51,729 bases of DNA from contig DBQC01000025.1 in the NCBI GenBank assembly GCA_002305075.1, positions 1 to 51,729 of the forward strand, in the 5' to 3' direction. Below are positions 26,010-35,014 of the stretch, piece after piece. The notes below the pieces were generated by a model that worked only from the letters and a program-made list of their open reading frames with translations, did not search any database and had not been told where the DNA came from. A program made the translations under genes and the position numbers. Every line of letters starts with the position of its first letter. Positions within the stretch are counted from its first letter, which is position 1. Source of the DNA: Ruminococcaceae bacterium UBA1404. Lineage in GTDB: Bacteria > Bacillota > Clostridia > Oscillospirales > Ruminococcaceae.

Positions 26010-27476
26010 ATGAAGCGCATATTTTTACTCAGCCTTGCCTGCCTTTTAGTGTTTGCGGGCTGTGGCATTGTGCCCCCTTCCAATAGTGAGGGAGAGGTGG
26101 ATGTGGAATCCAACCCTCAGCCTGCCGACCTGCCCCCGGAAAATCCACCGGCCGATTCTTCGCCTCAGCCCCAGGCCGAACCCGAGCCTGAGCCTGAGCC
26201 AGAAATCGAGCCCGAATCCAAGCCCGCTCAGGCTCCGGTGACTACGCCGCCGGCTTCCTCCCAACCCGAGCCGTCCAGTGCACCGCCGGTTTCATCCCAA
26301 CCCGAGTCCTCCAGTACGCCACCGGCTTCCTCCTCCCAAGCGCCCGCCAGCCAGTGGGTGGCGCCGGTGACCGGGGAGGTGCGGGCGGTATGGATGTCCT
26401 ACCTTGAGTTTCTTACCCTGGCCCAAAACAAGAGCGAGAGCCAGTTTACCTACAACATCGCCACGGCCTTTAACAATGTTGCCGACGCAGGCTTTAACAG
26501 CGTCTGGGTGCATGTGCGGCCCTTTGGCGATGCGCTCTATCCCTCTAAGTTCTTCCCCTTTAGCTATGTGCTCACCGGTGAGGAAGGTGGGGACCCCGGC
26601 TATGACCCGCTGGCCATTATGGTACGGGAGGCCCATCTGCGTGGTCTGAGTATCGAGGCTTGGATAAACCCCTACCGAGTGCGCGCAGGGGCCAGCGACC
26701 GGCCCATGTGCTCCGATAACCCCGCCCGCACTTACCTAAACAATGGCAGCGATGCCGTAATCCAATATGACAACATCATTTCCTACAATCCCGCCAGCCA
26801 AACCGCCCGGGATCTCATTGTGTCCGGCGTGGTGGAGATTATCGAAAACTATGATATAGACGGTATCCACTTTGACGACTACTTTTATCCCACCACCGAC
26901 CCTGCCTTCGACAGCGTCTACTATAACGCCTACCGTGCGGCAGGCGGCAACCTTTCCCTGGAGAATTGGCGGCGGGACAATGTTAATAAACTGATTGCGC
27001 AGGTTTATAGGGCTGTTAAAAATACCCACAGCCGGGTTCTATTTGGCATAAGCCCTCAGGCTAATCGCAGCAACAATTACCATATCCAGTTTGCCGATGT
27101 GGACACATGGCTTGCAAACCCTGGCTATATCGACTACATTTGCCCACAGGTTTATTTTGGCTTTAACAACGAAACGCTGCCCTTTGCTAGCACCGTCCGG
27201 GAGTGGGCTTCCCTGATACAAAACGGCCACACCCAACTCTATGTGGGCATTGCGGCCTATAAAGTCGGCAGCGAGGACGCCTTTGCCGGCAGCGGCTCGA
27301 GGGAGTGGATAACCTCCGAGAGACTTTTGGCCCGCATGGTGGACGAAAGCCGGAGTTGTTATGCTTACGGTGGATTTTCTATGTATCGCTATGACTTTTT
27401 ATTCTCGCCGGCGTCGGGCGTCCGTGGCCAGATGACCGCCGAGATGGATGCTTTGCAAGAACTCCTGAAGGATTAA
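26010..27476 (+). CDS. GHL10-type glycosidase-like lipoprotein
   Basis: A 488-residue surface lipoprotein. The signal peptide ends in the lipobox LVFAGC, so Cys18 would be lipidated. A long Pro/Glu/Ser linker follows (about residues 20-115) with EPEP runs and repeated PPxSSQPExSS units. From about 122 to 480 is a GHL10 (DUF187) TIM-barrel domain like B. subtilis YngK: RAVWMSYLEF at its start, VHVRPFGDALYPSKFFP, the probable catalytic region IDGIHFDDYFYP, FGISPQ, ICPQVYFGF and VGIAAYKVG. Family members are predicted to cut cell-wall or exopolysaccharide sugars, and the substrate is not established. The next gene, 10 bases on, encodes a related domain fused to an amidase, which points to peptidoglycan. 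Confidence 0.9.
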   Translation: MKRIFLLSLACLLVFAGCGIVPPSNSEGEVDVESNPQPADLPPENPPADSSPQPQAEPEPEPEPEIEPESKPAQAPVTTPPASSQPEPSSAPPVSSQPESSSTPPASSSQAPASQWVAPVTGEVRAVWMSYLEFLTLAQNKSESQFTYNIATAFNNVADAGFNSVWVHVRPFGDALYPSKFFPFSYVLTGEEGGDPGYDPLAIMVREAHLRGLSIEAWINPYRVRAGASDRPMCSDNPARTYLNNGSDAVIQYDNIISYNPASQTARDLIVSGVVEIIENYDIDGIHFDDYFYPTTDPAFDSVYYNAYRAAGGNLSLENWRRDNVNKLIAQVYRAVKNTHSRVLFGISPQANRSNNYHIQFADVDTWLANPGYIDYICPQVYFGFNNETLPFASTVREWASLIQNGHTQLYVGIAAYKVGSEDAFAGSGSREWITSERLLARMVDESRSCYAYGGFSMYRYDFLFSPASGVRGQMTAEMDALQELLKD

Positions 27477-27486
27477 GGACCAAGTT

Positions 27487-30456
27487 GTGAAAAAACCAAA
27501 TCTTTTTAAAAATATTAGGCAGCTTACAATGCTGCTCATCCTCAGTCTGGTTGTGCTTACAGCGGGGGCAGTTACGCTGGCCTCGGTGGGTGGCCCGGAT
27601 AGGGGAGAGCCCTGGATTGTCACGCTGCTCACCGAGACCTTCAGTGCTAAGACCCCCACATCGGCCGAGCAGCCCGAGGAGGTCTGGATTCCCCCTGAGA
27701 AAATTTCTCGGCCCAGTTCTTTTGACCGGCCTGAGGATATGCGGGCGGTCTACCTTAAGGCCGGGGAGGACTTCTATATCACTGGCGAGGAAAGCGCCGA
27801 GGACCTTATGGCCCAGATTGACGAGGCGCTTAACCTAATCCTCGACCGTACCATGAATACGGTGATCATAGACCCTTTGATGGGGGACAGCCTTATCCAC
27901 CTATCCGAGGCCTTTCACACCATCGAGCTGCCCTTAGATGCCCTCGAGTACATATCCGACCAGTGCAGAGCGCGGGGGCTTTATGTTTACAGCATCTACT
28001 ATGTGCTGCCCGATGCACTCACCGGCCGCCTGGATATAGAAGGCGCCATCGATGCCGACATCATCGACGCCGTGCGGGGCGGGGCCGATATTTTTGCCCG
28101 CCGCTACCACCTAAACGGCGTCCTGCTCGACAACTACTTCCTCATGGACAAGACCGACCGCTATGCGGCCTATTTGCGGCATGGCTCGTCCATCGGGTAC
28201 ACTTGCTATATGTATGACCTTTCCCACAGCCTATTTGCCGGGGTGGTGGATATCTTCACCCGGCTGTGCCCCGATATGGAGATCGGCCTTATTAGCGAAG
28301 CGGTGTGGGACAATGCTCACAACAACCCGGAGGGCTCGGCCACCCGAGCAAACTTTACCATGTACCGCAGCGGCCACTGCGATGTAAAGAGCTATGTCGA
28401 GGCCGGGATGGTGGATTTTGTGGCGGTGCGGGCCTTCGACACCACCACCAGCGCCGCCGAGCCCTACAAGGCGGTGGTTTCTTGGTGGAGCGATCTGACT
28501 GCGGACAGGGAGCTGCCTCTTTATATGATTCACGCCGCCCACAAGGTGGGCACCTCCGAGACCGGTTGGGATCAGTACGACCAGATACCTAAGCAGGTTA
28601 TCGAGGCGCGGGAACACGCCGGATTCTCAGGAAGCATCTTTAACAGCCTGACATGGCTGCGGGAGGATCCTCAGCGCTCGGTGAGCATTCTGCTTGATAT
28701 GTATGTGGGCAAGGTGCGCCCCCGCACCATCCTCTCGGAGCTGGCCCTTACCAAGCCCGCCCAGCGCACATTTACCACACTGGAGCCCTCTGTGACCTTT
28801 GCCGGCGCCTCGGACCCCAATGTGGAGGTCACCCTCAACGGCCAGCCTATTCCCATCGACGAAAACGGCTACTTCAGCGTCACGGTGGATTTAGACCCCG
28901 GTCTTAACACCTATGCCTTTTATAACAAGGGCAAAACCATCACCTACAAGATTACCCGCCGCATCGAGGTTATTCGGCCCGATGCCTACGGCCCCTTAGG
29001 CACCATCGAGGTGGACGGCGGCACCCGTATCACCATCACCGCCGTGGCCTATAACGACTCCAAAGTCTACGCCACCATAGGCGGCACCCGCATCGAGCTT
29101 TTGCCCGACGAGGTGCAGGATGACTCCACGGTAACCGAGAGCGCCTACTGGCGATACAGCGGCACCTACACCGCCCCCGAAGCCACCGACAAGGAGCAGA
29201 ATCTGGGCAGCATCCAGCTTTACGGCGTGTGGACATGGAGTGGGCGCACCACTGCCACTTTTGATGCCAGTTACACGCTGGCTACCGTAAAGGTGAATAA
29301 AAAGCTGGCCATCGGAGACGGACGACCGGTGCGGGTGACCGCCGAGGTCTGCGAGACCTTCCCTGTGGGCAGTGTCAGCGATATATCCGACGCCAGCTAC
29401 TATCCCATTCCCCGTGGTGCGGTGGATGTGGCCGTGGGCGGCGAGATACTCTACCGAGACGGCGATAAAACCTATCGCTACTACAACCTTGCCTCGGGTG
29501 TGCGGGTTTACAGCTCGGATATCGAGGCCATCGACCCCGCGGACATTCCCGGGGGCAACCGCATCACCGGCTACCGCATCACGGCCGACAGTCGCTATAC
29601 CACCCTGACCATCTCTATGGACCAGCAGGTGAGCTACAGCGCCAAGTACGACCGGGACAGCTTTAGCATCCGCTTTAACTACACCACATCGGTGCCGGGC
29701 TCCATGACGCTCGACCAAAATCCCCTGTTCGGCCGAGCCGACTGGAACGGCGTCACCCTGCGCCTTGAGCTGCTGCGCCGCAATGTGTTTATGGGCTATA
29801 AGGCATGGTACGATGGCGAAGGCAACCTTGTGCTGCGCTTTAATAATCCGCCCCGGGTGTCCGGCGGCAATTTGTCCGGGGTTACGGTGGTGCTCGACCC
29901 CGGTCACGGCGGCAACGACCCGGGGGCCACTGGCTTCCTTGCTGCCTACCCCGAAAAGGTGATCAACGAGTGGATGGCTCAGGCCACAGCCCGGGCCCTA
30001 GAGACCAGGGGAGCTACGGTTATTAAGCTAAACACCTACTCCCATAACATCCCCATGTCCAGCCGGGTGGCCCAGGCTCGGGCGGCCAACGCCCACATCT
30101 TCATCAGCATCCATGCCAATTCGGCGGTGCGCTCCAGCAGCCGGGGCACCGAGGTGTTCTACTTTAACGACTATGCCTACGATCTGGCCGTCCGTGCGGC
30201 CAAAAATATCGCTACCGCTATGGGCACCACGCACCGGGGGGCCAAATTCGGGCTCTACCATGTCACCCGAAACGCCCAGTTCCCCTCCATTCTCTGCGAG
30301 GTGGGCTTTATGTCCAACGAGAGCGACTACTATAAAATGCTCAGCGAGGACTATCACCAGGCGGTGGGACAGGCCATTGCCAACGCCGTAAGCGGCTACC
30401 TTCAGGCTATCACCCCCGGCAGCACAGCCACCGGCACCCAACGCTACGGCGATTAA
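27487..30456 (+). CDS. Large cell-wall amidase with N-terminal GHL10-like domain
   Basis: A 989-residue exported protein. One hydrophobic segment (about residues 12-33) acts as signal or anchor. Residues about 80-410 resemble the GHL10 domain of the previous gene (MRAVYL at the start, IHAAHKVGTSE late), but the active-site segment is LNGVLLDNYF instead of IDGIHFDDYF, so it may be inactive. Ig-like and SH3-like beta domains follow (about 425-640), then an AMIN-like region (about 690-795). An Amidase_3 domain (about 798-980) has the zinc ligands: His in DPGHGG, Glu in PEKVINEW, His in SIHANS and the catalytic Glu in CEVGFMSN. It would cut the bond between N-acetylmuramic acid and L-alanine. The start is GTG with AAGGA 7 bases upstream; it is in an operon with the lipoprotein. 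Confidence 0.9.
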   Translation: MKKPNLFKNIRQLTMLLILSLVVLTAGAVTLASVGGPDRGEPWIVTLLTETFSAKTPTSAEQPEEVWIPPEKISRPSSFDRPEDMRAVYLKAGEDFYITGEESAEDLMAQIDEALNLILDRTMNTVIIDPLMGDSLIHLSEAFHTIELPLDALEYISDQCRARGLYVYSIYYVLPDALTGRLDIEGAIDADIIDAVRGGADIFARRYHLNGVLLDNYFLMDKTDRYAAYLRHGSSIGYTCYMYDLSHSLFAGVVDIFTRLCPDMEIGLISEAVWDNAHNNPEGSATRANFTMYRSGHCDVKSYVEAGMVDFVAVRAFDTTTSAAEPYKAVVSWWSDLTADRELPLYMIHAAHKVGTSETGWDQYDQIPKQVIEAREHAGFSGSIFNSLTWLREDPQRSVSILLDMYVGKVRPRTILSELALTKPAQRTFTTLEPSVTFAGASDPNVEVTLNGQPIPIDENGYFSVTVDLDPGLNTYAFYNKGKTITYKITRRIEVIRPDAYGPLGTIEVDGGTRITITAVAYNDSKVYATIGGTRIELLPDEVQDDSTVTESAYWRYSGTYTAPEATDKEQNLGSIQLYGVWTWSGRTTATFDASYTLATVKVNKKLAIGDGRPVRVTAEVCETFPVGSVSDISDASYYPIPRGAVDVAVGGEILYRDGDKTYRYYNLASGVRVYSSDIEAIDPADIPGGNRITGYRITADSRYTTLTISMDQQVSYSAKYDRDSFSIRFNYTTSVPGSMTLDQNPLFGRADWNGVTLRLELLRRNVFMGYKAWYDGEGNLVLRFNNPPRVSGGNLSGVTVVLDPGHGGNDPGATGFLAAYPEKVINEWMAQATARALETRGATVIKLNTYSHNIPMSSRVAQARAANAHIFISIHANSAVRSSSRGTEVFYFNDYAYDLAVRAAKNIATAMGTTHRGAKFGLYHVTRNAQFPSILCEVGFMSNESDYYKMLSEDYHQAVGQAIANAVSGYLQAITPGSTATGTQRYGD

Positions 30457-30479
30457 GGCCGGGTAATGCTCCAACAGAC

Positions 30480-30520
30480 AAAGATGCAGATAACCATAAG
30501 GTTGTCTGCATCTTTTATTT
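30480..30520 (+). terminator. Terminator after the amidase gene
   Basis: AAAGATGCAGATAACC (30480-30495) pairs with GGTTGTCTGCATCTTT (30500-30515), with one G-T pair and a 4-base loop. TTATTTT follows. Confidence 0.9.
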
Positions 30521-30571
30521 TCTGTATGCATAGAGTTTTCTAAAGGAATGCATAAGAGGGAGGGCGAAAAA

Positions 30572-31699
30572 ATGGCCTATCCGCGCAACAGATACAGGCC
30601 GGTGCGCCGTCGGTCGGGCATACCCCGGGGCAGGCGGGACAACCGGGGAGACAGCCTGACCGGGATTATGCTGGTTCAGGTGGTCATAACCCTCTGCCTT
30701 GTAAGCGGGCTTTACTTTGCCACATTGGGCAGCGGCCAGTTGGCCCTTAGCGTCCGGCAGGGAGCGGAGGCGCTGATAGGCCGAACTTGGGACGAGGGAG
30801 AGATCAGGGCAGCCATGGGGCGTGTGGCCAGTCTGACACCCATTCAGGGAGGATGGAGCTGGGAGGGAGTGGGTGGTCTTTACGGCAACCAGCCCGAGGA
30901 TGCCTACCTGGGTGAGGCCGTATTGGCCGGCACGCAGCCCCAATCCAATAGAATAGAAGGGGAGGAGCTGCCCATGCCGCCCCTGCCTGTCGTTGAGCAG
31001 AGGCCGGCGCCGAGCGGTCCGCTGCCCTCGGTGGGTGATTCGCCTTTGCCTACCGTTCCCATTGAGGAGGCGGTGCCGGACAACGAGCCGACCGCCGACG
31101 CTGACGCCGCAGTCTCGTCCGAGGGGGTATTAAAGCCCCCGGTAAACACCGCAGCGGACGAGGACGACCATACCACAGCCGACAAAGCCGGGGCAGTCGC
31201 CCCGGCTTTGTCCGGCCCCACACGGAAAATCACCCCCAATACCGGCAGCCAGGCCATGGACCTGCCTCAAGGGGTACTGTTTTCGCCGGTCTATCTGTCG
31301 GTGCGTCTGGCAAGCCCGGCGGCCGGGCGGGTGACCTCCCAATTTGGGATGCGCACCCACCCCATCACCGACCGGGACGACTTTCATACCGGGGTGGATA
31401 TTGCCGCACCCCACGGTACCGATATCCTCTCAGCTTTGCAGGGTCTGGTGGTCGAGGTGGGGTGCAGCGCCGTCTACGGCCACACCATCCTGCTCGACCA
31501 TGGGGGCGGTGTGCAGACCCGCTACTGCCATTGTGACAGTATTGTTGCCCGGGTAGGTCAGCAGGTGGCCAAAGGCGCACGGATTGCCGTTGTGGGCAGC
31601 ACCGGTCTTACCACCGGACCCCATCTACATTTTGAGCTTATCATAAACGGGCTGCGGGCTAATCCGCTGCCCCATCTGCGCACGGTGGCCGGGCTATGA
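30572..31699 (+). CDS. spoIVFA: SpoIVFA-like M23 (LytM) domain membrane protein
   Basis: A 375-residue protein. A basic N-terminus (30 residues) precedes one membrane helix (about 34-52). A long Pro/Glu/Ala-rich linker (about 110-225) leads to a C-terminal LytM/M23 domain (about 255-370). The domain keeps the zinc residues of active endopeptidases: HTGVD and TGPHLHF. The next gene encodes an M50 intramembrane protease and overlaps by ATGA. This pairing matches SpoIVFA-SpoIVFB, where SpoIVFA holds and inhibits the protease that activates sigma-K in the mother cell during sporulation. GGGAGGG lies 7 bases before ATG 30572; an earlier ATG lacks spacing for a binding site. The symbol rests mainly on the pairing. 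Confidence 0.8.
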   Translation: MAYPRNRYRPVRRRSGIPRGRRDNRGDSLTGIMLVQVVITLCLVSGLYFATLGSGQLALSVRQGAEALIGRTWDEGEIRAAMGRVASLTPIQGGWSWEGVGGLYGNQPEDAYLGEAVLAGTQPQSNRIEGEELPMPPLPVVEQRPAPSGPLPSVGDSPLPTVPIEEAVPDNEPTADADAAVSSEGVLKPPVNTAADEDDHTTADKAGAVAPALSGPTRKITPNTGSQAMDLPQGVLFSPVYLSVRLASPAAGRVTSQFGMRTHPITDRDDFHTGVDIAAPHGTDILSALQGLVVEVGCSAVYGHTILLDHGGGVQTRYCHCDSIVARVGQQVAKGARIAVVGSTGLTTGPHLHFELIINGLRANPLPHLRTVAGL

Positions 31700-32280
31700 C
31701 CATGCGGTTGGGCAATACAAAGATTCGGGTGCGGTTCGGATTTTTTTGCGTTTTGGGGCTATTTGCCTATCTTGCCCCCACCCGGGCCGCCGAGCTTATG
31801 CTTTTGGCCGTGCTCATCCACGAGATAGGGCATCTGTGTGCCATGAGCCTATGTGGCGTGCGCCTTGTAGCGATAGAGATTGGCCCCTTTGGTGCCCGCA
31901 TGACTACCGATTCTATGCGGCTGCTCACTTACCCCTGTGAGCTTTTAATCTATTTAGCGGGCCCGCTGGTCGGATTGGCATCGGCGGGGATAGCACTGCT
32001 GATTTGGGGAGGCGCTACCGCAGACTTTGTCATGGCCAGTTTAGGACTGTCGGCCTTTAATTTGCTGCCGGTAGAGACGCTCGACGGAGGCAGCATCGTT
32101 TACGCTGCCCTGAGCAGCCGATGGGGACCCATGCTGGCTGCCCGGTGGCTGCGCATACTCACTTGGGCCATTTTGCCGCCGCTGTTTGGCATAGCCTTTA
32201 TACTGCTTTTGCAGGAGGAGCGCAACATAAGCCTTCTGATTACCTGCACCTATCTTGCGCTTATTGCGCTGCTGCTTTAG
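31696..32280 (+). CDS. spoIVFB: SpoIVFB-like M50 intramembrane metalloprotease
   Basis: A 194-residue, very hydrophobic site-2-type protease with about six membrane segments. The zinc motif HEIGH is at residues 42-46 and the third ligand is Asp130 in NLLPVETLDGG, both within membrane helices. It would cleave pro-sigma-K in the forespore outer membrane during sporulation. B. subtilis SpoIVFB has about 290 residues and ends in a CBS domain, which is missing here; the protein ends right after the last helices. It is translationally coupled to the upstream LytM gene through ATGA. Other small M50 proteases exist, but the partner makes SpoIVFB the best call. Confidence 0.82.
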   Translation: MTMRLGNTKIRVRFGFFCVLGLFAYLAPTRAAELMLLAVLIHEIGHLCAMSLCGVRLVAIEIGPFGARMTTDSMRLLTYPCELLIYLAGPLVGLASAGIALLIWGGATADFVMASLGLSAFNLLPVETLDGGSIVYAALSSRWGPMLAARWLRILTWAILPPLFGIAFILLLQEERNISLLITCTYLALIALLL

Positions 32281-32302
32281 GTCTATATATCAGCATAAAG
32301 AG

Positions 32303-32331
32303 TTGCGCCAAGGGGACATTTGTACTATACT
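32303..32331 (+). promoter_or_regulatory. Promoter of the radical SAM operon
   Basis: TTGCGC (32303-32308) and TATACT (32326-32331) with a 17-base spacer. A second TATAAT follows directly at 32331-32336. Confidence 0.55.
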
Positions 32332-32369
32332 ATAATTTATTTGACCAGCTTGGTTTAGGAGAATTATAG

Positions 32370-34211
32370 ATGATTAATCATAAAGATTTCAGCGCCGCCC
32401 TCAGCCGTGTGCAAAAGCCGGCCCGCTACACGGCAGGGGAATATGGTGCGGTTAGCAAAAAGCCCGAGCCAGATATGCTGCGCTATGCCCTCTGCTTTCC
32501 CGATCTCTACGAGGTGGGCATGTCCCACCTTGGGATAAAGATACTCTACGGCCTTGCCAACAGCCGGGAGGATGTATGGTGCGAGCGGGTATTTGCGCCG
32601 GACATCGATATGGAACTCGAGATGCGTAAGAGGGGTATTCCCCTCTACGGCCTTGAGAGCAGACAAGCCATCCGGACCTTTGACCTTATTGGCTTTACTC
32701 TGCAGTACGAACTGTCCTACACAGGCATCCTCAATATGCTTGATCTTGCGGGGCTGCCCTTACGCAGCGCCGAGCGGACAAGCCTATGGCCCATTGTGAT
32801 AGCCGGCGGGCCCTGCGCCTGCAATCCCGAGCCCATTGCCGACTTTATAGACCTGTTTGTCTTAGGCGAGGGAGAGGAGGTCAGCGAGGATCTCATAGAG
32901 CTTTACAAGAAAGCAAAGGCCGAGGGTTGGGAAAAGCCGGCCTTTTTGCGGGCGGCCGCCACCATAGAGGGCATTTATGTGCCCAGCCTCTACACGGTAT
33001 CCTACAGCCCGGACGGTCGGGTGTGCAATGTCACCGCCGCCGAGGGTGCGCCCCTGCCCATTAAAAAGCGCATTGTGCGGGATCTGGATGCCGCCTATTA
33101 CCCCGACAGCTTTGTGGTGCCCTTTTTGGATGTGGTGCACGACCGAGCCATGGTGGAGATTTTTAGAGGCTGCATCCGGGGCTGCCGTTTCTGCCAGGCG
33201 GGCTACATCTACCGCCCGGTGCGAGAAAAATCGGCCGATACGGTTAGCCGTCAAGCCAGAGCCCTCTGCGAGAGCACCGGATACGAGGAGCTCAGCCTGT
33301 CCTCCTTGTCCACCAGTGACCACTCCCAGCTCGAGCCCATGATCGACAGTCTTTTAAGCTGGAGCGAGCAGGCGCGCATCAATCTCTCTCTGCCCTCTCT
33401 GCGGGTGGACAACTTTTCGCCCGAGCTGCTTGAAAAGGTGGCACGGGTGCGCAAAAGCAGCCTGACCTTTGCCCCCGAGGCGGGCAGCCAGCGCCTGCGG
33501 GATGTTATCAATAAGAATGTCACCGAGCAGGAGGTATTAGACACCTGCCGCACTGCCTTTGAGGGGGGCTACACCGCTGTAAAGCTCTACTTTATGATGG
33601 GGCTTCCCACCGAGACACTTGAGGACATCGAGGCCATTGCCGACCTATGCCAAAAGGTGGTAGATCTTTATTACAGCCTGCCCACCCGTCCCAAGGGTAA
33701 AACGGTCACCGTAACGGCCAGCGTGGCCAGCTTTGTGCCCAAGCCCTTTACCCCCTTTGAGTTCGAGCCGCAGGACGATGCTCAAACCCTCGCCCAAAAG
33801 CAAAAGCATCTGTTAAATTCACTGCGTTCAAAAAAAATACGGGTAAACTATCACGACAACAACACCAGCTTTCTTGAGGCCATGTTGGCTCGGGGCGACC
33901 GCCGGCTCTGCGATGTGGTGGAGCGGGCCTTTAGAGCGGGCAGCAAGTTGGACGGCTGGAGCGAGCACTTTGATATGACCCGCTGGACACACGCCTTTGA
34001 CGCCTGCGGATTAGACCCCGCCTTTTACGCCAACCGCCGCCGGGACTACGACGAGATCCTCCCGTGGGATCATCTGGACTACGGCGTGAGCAAGGCCCAT
34101 TTAATCCGCGAGCACAAGCAGGCGATTGCAGCTTGCACCAGCCCCAACTGCCGAGAGCAGTGTTTGGGCTGCGGGGCCAATGCGCTTGTAGGAGGGGTGT
34201 GCGACCTATGA
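32370..34211 (+). CDS. B12-binding-like/radical SAM protein, TIGR03960 family
   Basis: A 613-residue radical SAM enzyme. The N-terminal half (about 35-190) resembles a B12-binding domain (CFPDLYEVGMSHLG, IAGGPCACNPEP). The Fe-S motif is GCIRGCRFC (about residues 266-274) and a radical SAM barrel follows, with FAPEAGSQRLRD and YFMMGLPTET. A cysteine-rich end (CTSPNCREQCLGCG) may hold a second metal site. This family is always found with a DUF2344 protein, as here, often as a fusion or an overlapping pair. The reaction is not established; a link to RNA modification is only a guess from the usual neighbours. AGGAG lies upstream of the ATG. Confidence 0.9.
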   Translation: MINHKDFSAALSRVQKPARYTAGEYGAVSKKPEPDMLRYALCFPDLYEVGMSHLGIKILYGLANSREDVWCERVFAPDIDMELEMRKRGIPLYGLESRQAIRTFDLIGFTLQYELSYTGILNMLDLAGLPLRSAERTSLWPIVIAGGPCACNPEPIADFIDLFVLGEGEEVSEDLIELYKKAKAEGWEKPAFLRAAATIEGIYVPSLYTVSYSPDGRVCNVTAAEGAPLPIKKRIVRDLDAAYYPDSFVVPFLDVVHDRAMVEIFRGCIRGCRFCQAGYIYRPVREKSADTVSRQARALCESTGYEELSLSSLSTSDHSQLEPMIDSLLSWSEQARINLSLPSLRVDNFSPELLEKVARVRKSSLTFAPEAGSQRLRDVINKNVTEQEVLDTCRTAFEGGYTAVKLYFMMGLPTETLEDIEAIADLCQKVVDLYYSLPTRPKGKTVTVTASVASFVPKPFTPFEFEPQDDAQTLAQKQKHLLNSLRSKKIRVNYHDNNTSFLEAMLARGDRRLCDVVERAFRAGSKLDGWSEHFDMTRWTHAFDACGLDPAFYANRRRDYDEILPWDHLDYGVSKAHLIREHKQAIAACTSPNCREQCLGCGANALVGGVCDL

Positions 34212-34849
34212 AAAAACTCAGAGTGTTTTTTGCAAAGACCGGACGGGCCACCTATATCTCTCATCTGGATCTCAGCCGGGCCATGCAGCGGGCGATCAAG
34301 CGGGCTAAGCTGCCGGTCTGGTACACCGAGGGCTTTAACCCGCACATCTACCTCACTTTTGCTCTGCCCCTGTCGCTGGGCTATTCGGGTCTTTGCGAGA
34401 GTATGGATTTGCGCCTGACCGAGGATATAGACGAGGACGACTTTATCGACCGCCTCAGCGCTTATCTACCCGAAGGACTGGCCATTATCCGTGTCGCCGA
34501 GCCGGTGATGAAACCCAAGGACATCGCTCTGGCCCACTACCGGATGGAGCTGCCTGTCCCTGCGTCTGCCATAGAGGCGCTGCTGGCCCAGCCGGCCATC
34601 CTTGTGGAGAAGGAGTCCAAACGAAAGGGCCCGGTGACGATAGACATAAAGCCTGAGATAGAGCTCGTTTCGCTGAGTCAGGCAGGGGAGGGGGCCTGCG
34701 CCGAGTTTATGCTGCCGGCAGGCAGCCAAAAAAACCTCAACCCCGCACTTATTCTATCGGCGCTCGAGGCGCACATAGGGCCGCTTAGCTCTCCTGTCCA
34801 TATCACCCGAATGGGACTTTTCACCGCCGAGCGAAAACCTTTTGCATAA
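34208..34849 (+). CDS. DUF2344 (TIGR03936) partner of the radical SAM protein
   Basis: A 213-residue protein of the DUF2344 family, recognisable by an N-terminal VFFAKTGRATYISHLDL, GFNPHIYLTFALPLSLG and a C-terminal RMGLF. Its ATG overlaps the stop of the radical SAM gene (ATGA), so both are made together and probably form one functional unit. The longer open frame that starts at 34064 lies inside the upstream gene and is not used. The biochemical role is unknown. Confidence 0.88.
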   Translation: MKKLRVFFAKTGRATYISHLDLSRAMQRAIKRAKLPVWYTEGFNPHIYLTFALPLSLGYSGLCESMDLRLTEDIDEDDFIDRLSAYLPEGLAIIRVAEPVMKPKDIALAHYRMELPVPASAIEALLAQPAILVEKESKRKGPVTIDIKPEIELVSLSQAGEGACAEFMLPAGSQKNLNPALILSALEAHIGPLSSPVHITRMGLFTAERKPFA

Positions 34850-34876
34850 AAGGCGCAAAAATATCTTACAAGGCTC

Positions 34877-34905
34877 TTGCATTTATAGCCGCCCTATGCT
34901 ATTCT
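34877..34905 (+). promoter_or_regulatory. Promoter of rplS
   Basis: TTGCAT (34877-34882) and TATTCT (34900-34905) with a 17-base spacer, giving a leader of about 100 bases. Confidence 0.6.
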
Positions 34906-34911
34906 ACTTGG

Positions 34912-35014
34912 GTATGTTGAGTCGCTGCGCCCCGCAGCGGATTTAATCATCGATTAAAACGGACAGTCCTCTGCCTGTTGAGCATGAATGTCTATTAAAC
35001 AGGAGGATGTATGT
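34912..35014 (+). promoter_or_regulatory. Structured leader of rplS, candidate L19 autoregulation element
   Basis: Two perfect 7-3-7 hairpins stand side by side: CGCTGCG/CGCAGCG (34923-34939) and TTTAATC/GATTAAA (34942-34958). After them CCTGTT (34974-34979) can pair with AACAGG (34998-35003), which includes the first bases of the AGGAGG ribosome binding site. Alternatively ACAG (34963-34966) can pair with CTGT (34975-34978), which would free that site. Such mutually exclusive pairing fits translational feedback by L19. Rfam has an L19 leader in Firmicutes; I cannot confirm a match. Confidence 0.5.

Noticed and set aside
26161..26340. DNA tandem repeat
   Set aside because: The repetition comes from the Pro/Glu/Ser-rich linker of the lipoprotein and is not a separate element.
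34988..35014. N-terminal extension of L19
   Set aside because: It would start upstream of and run through the AGGAGG ribosome binding site; the family begins near 35015.
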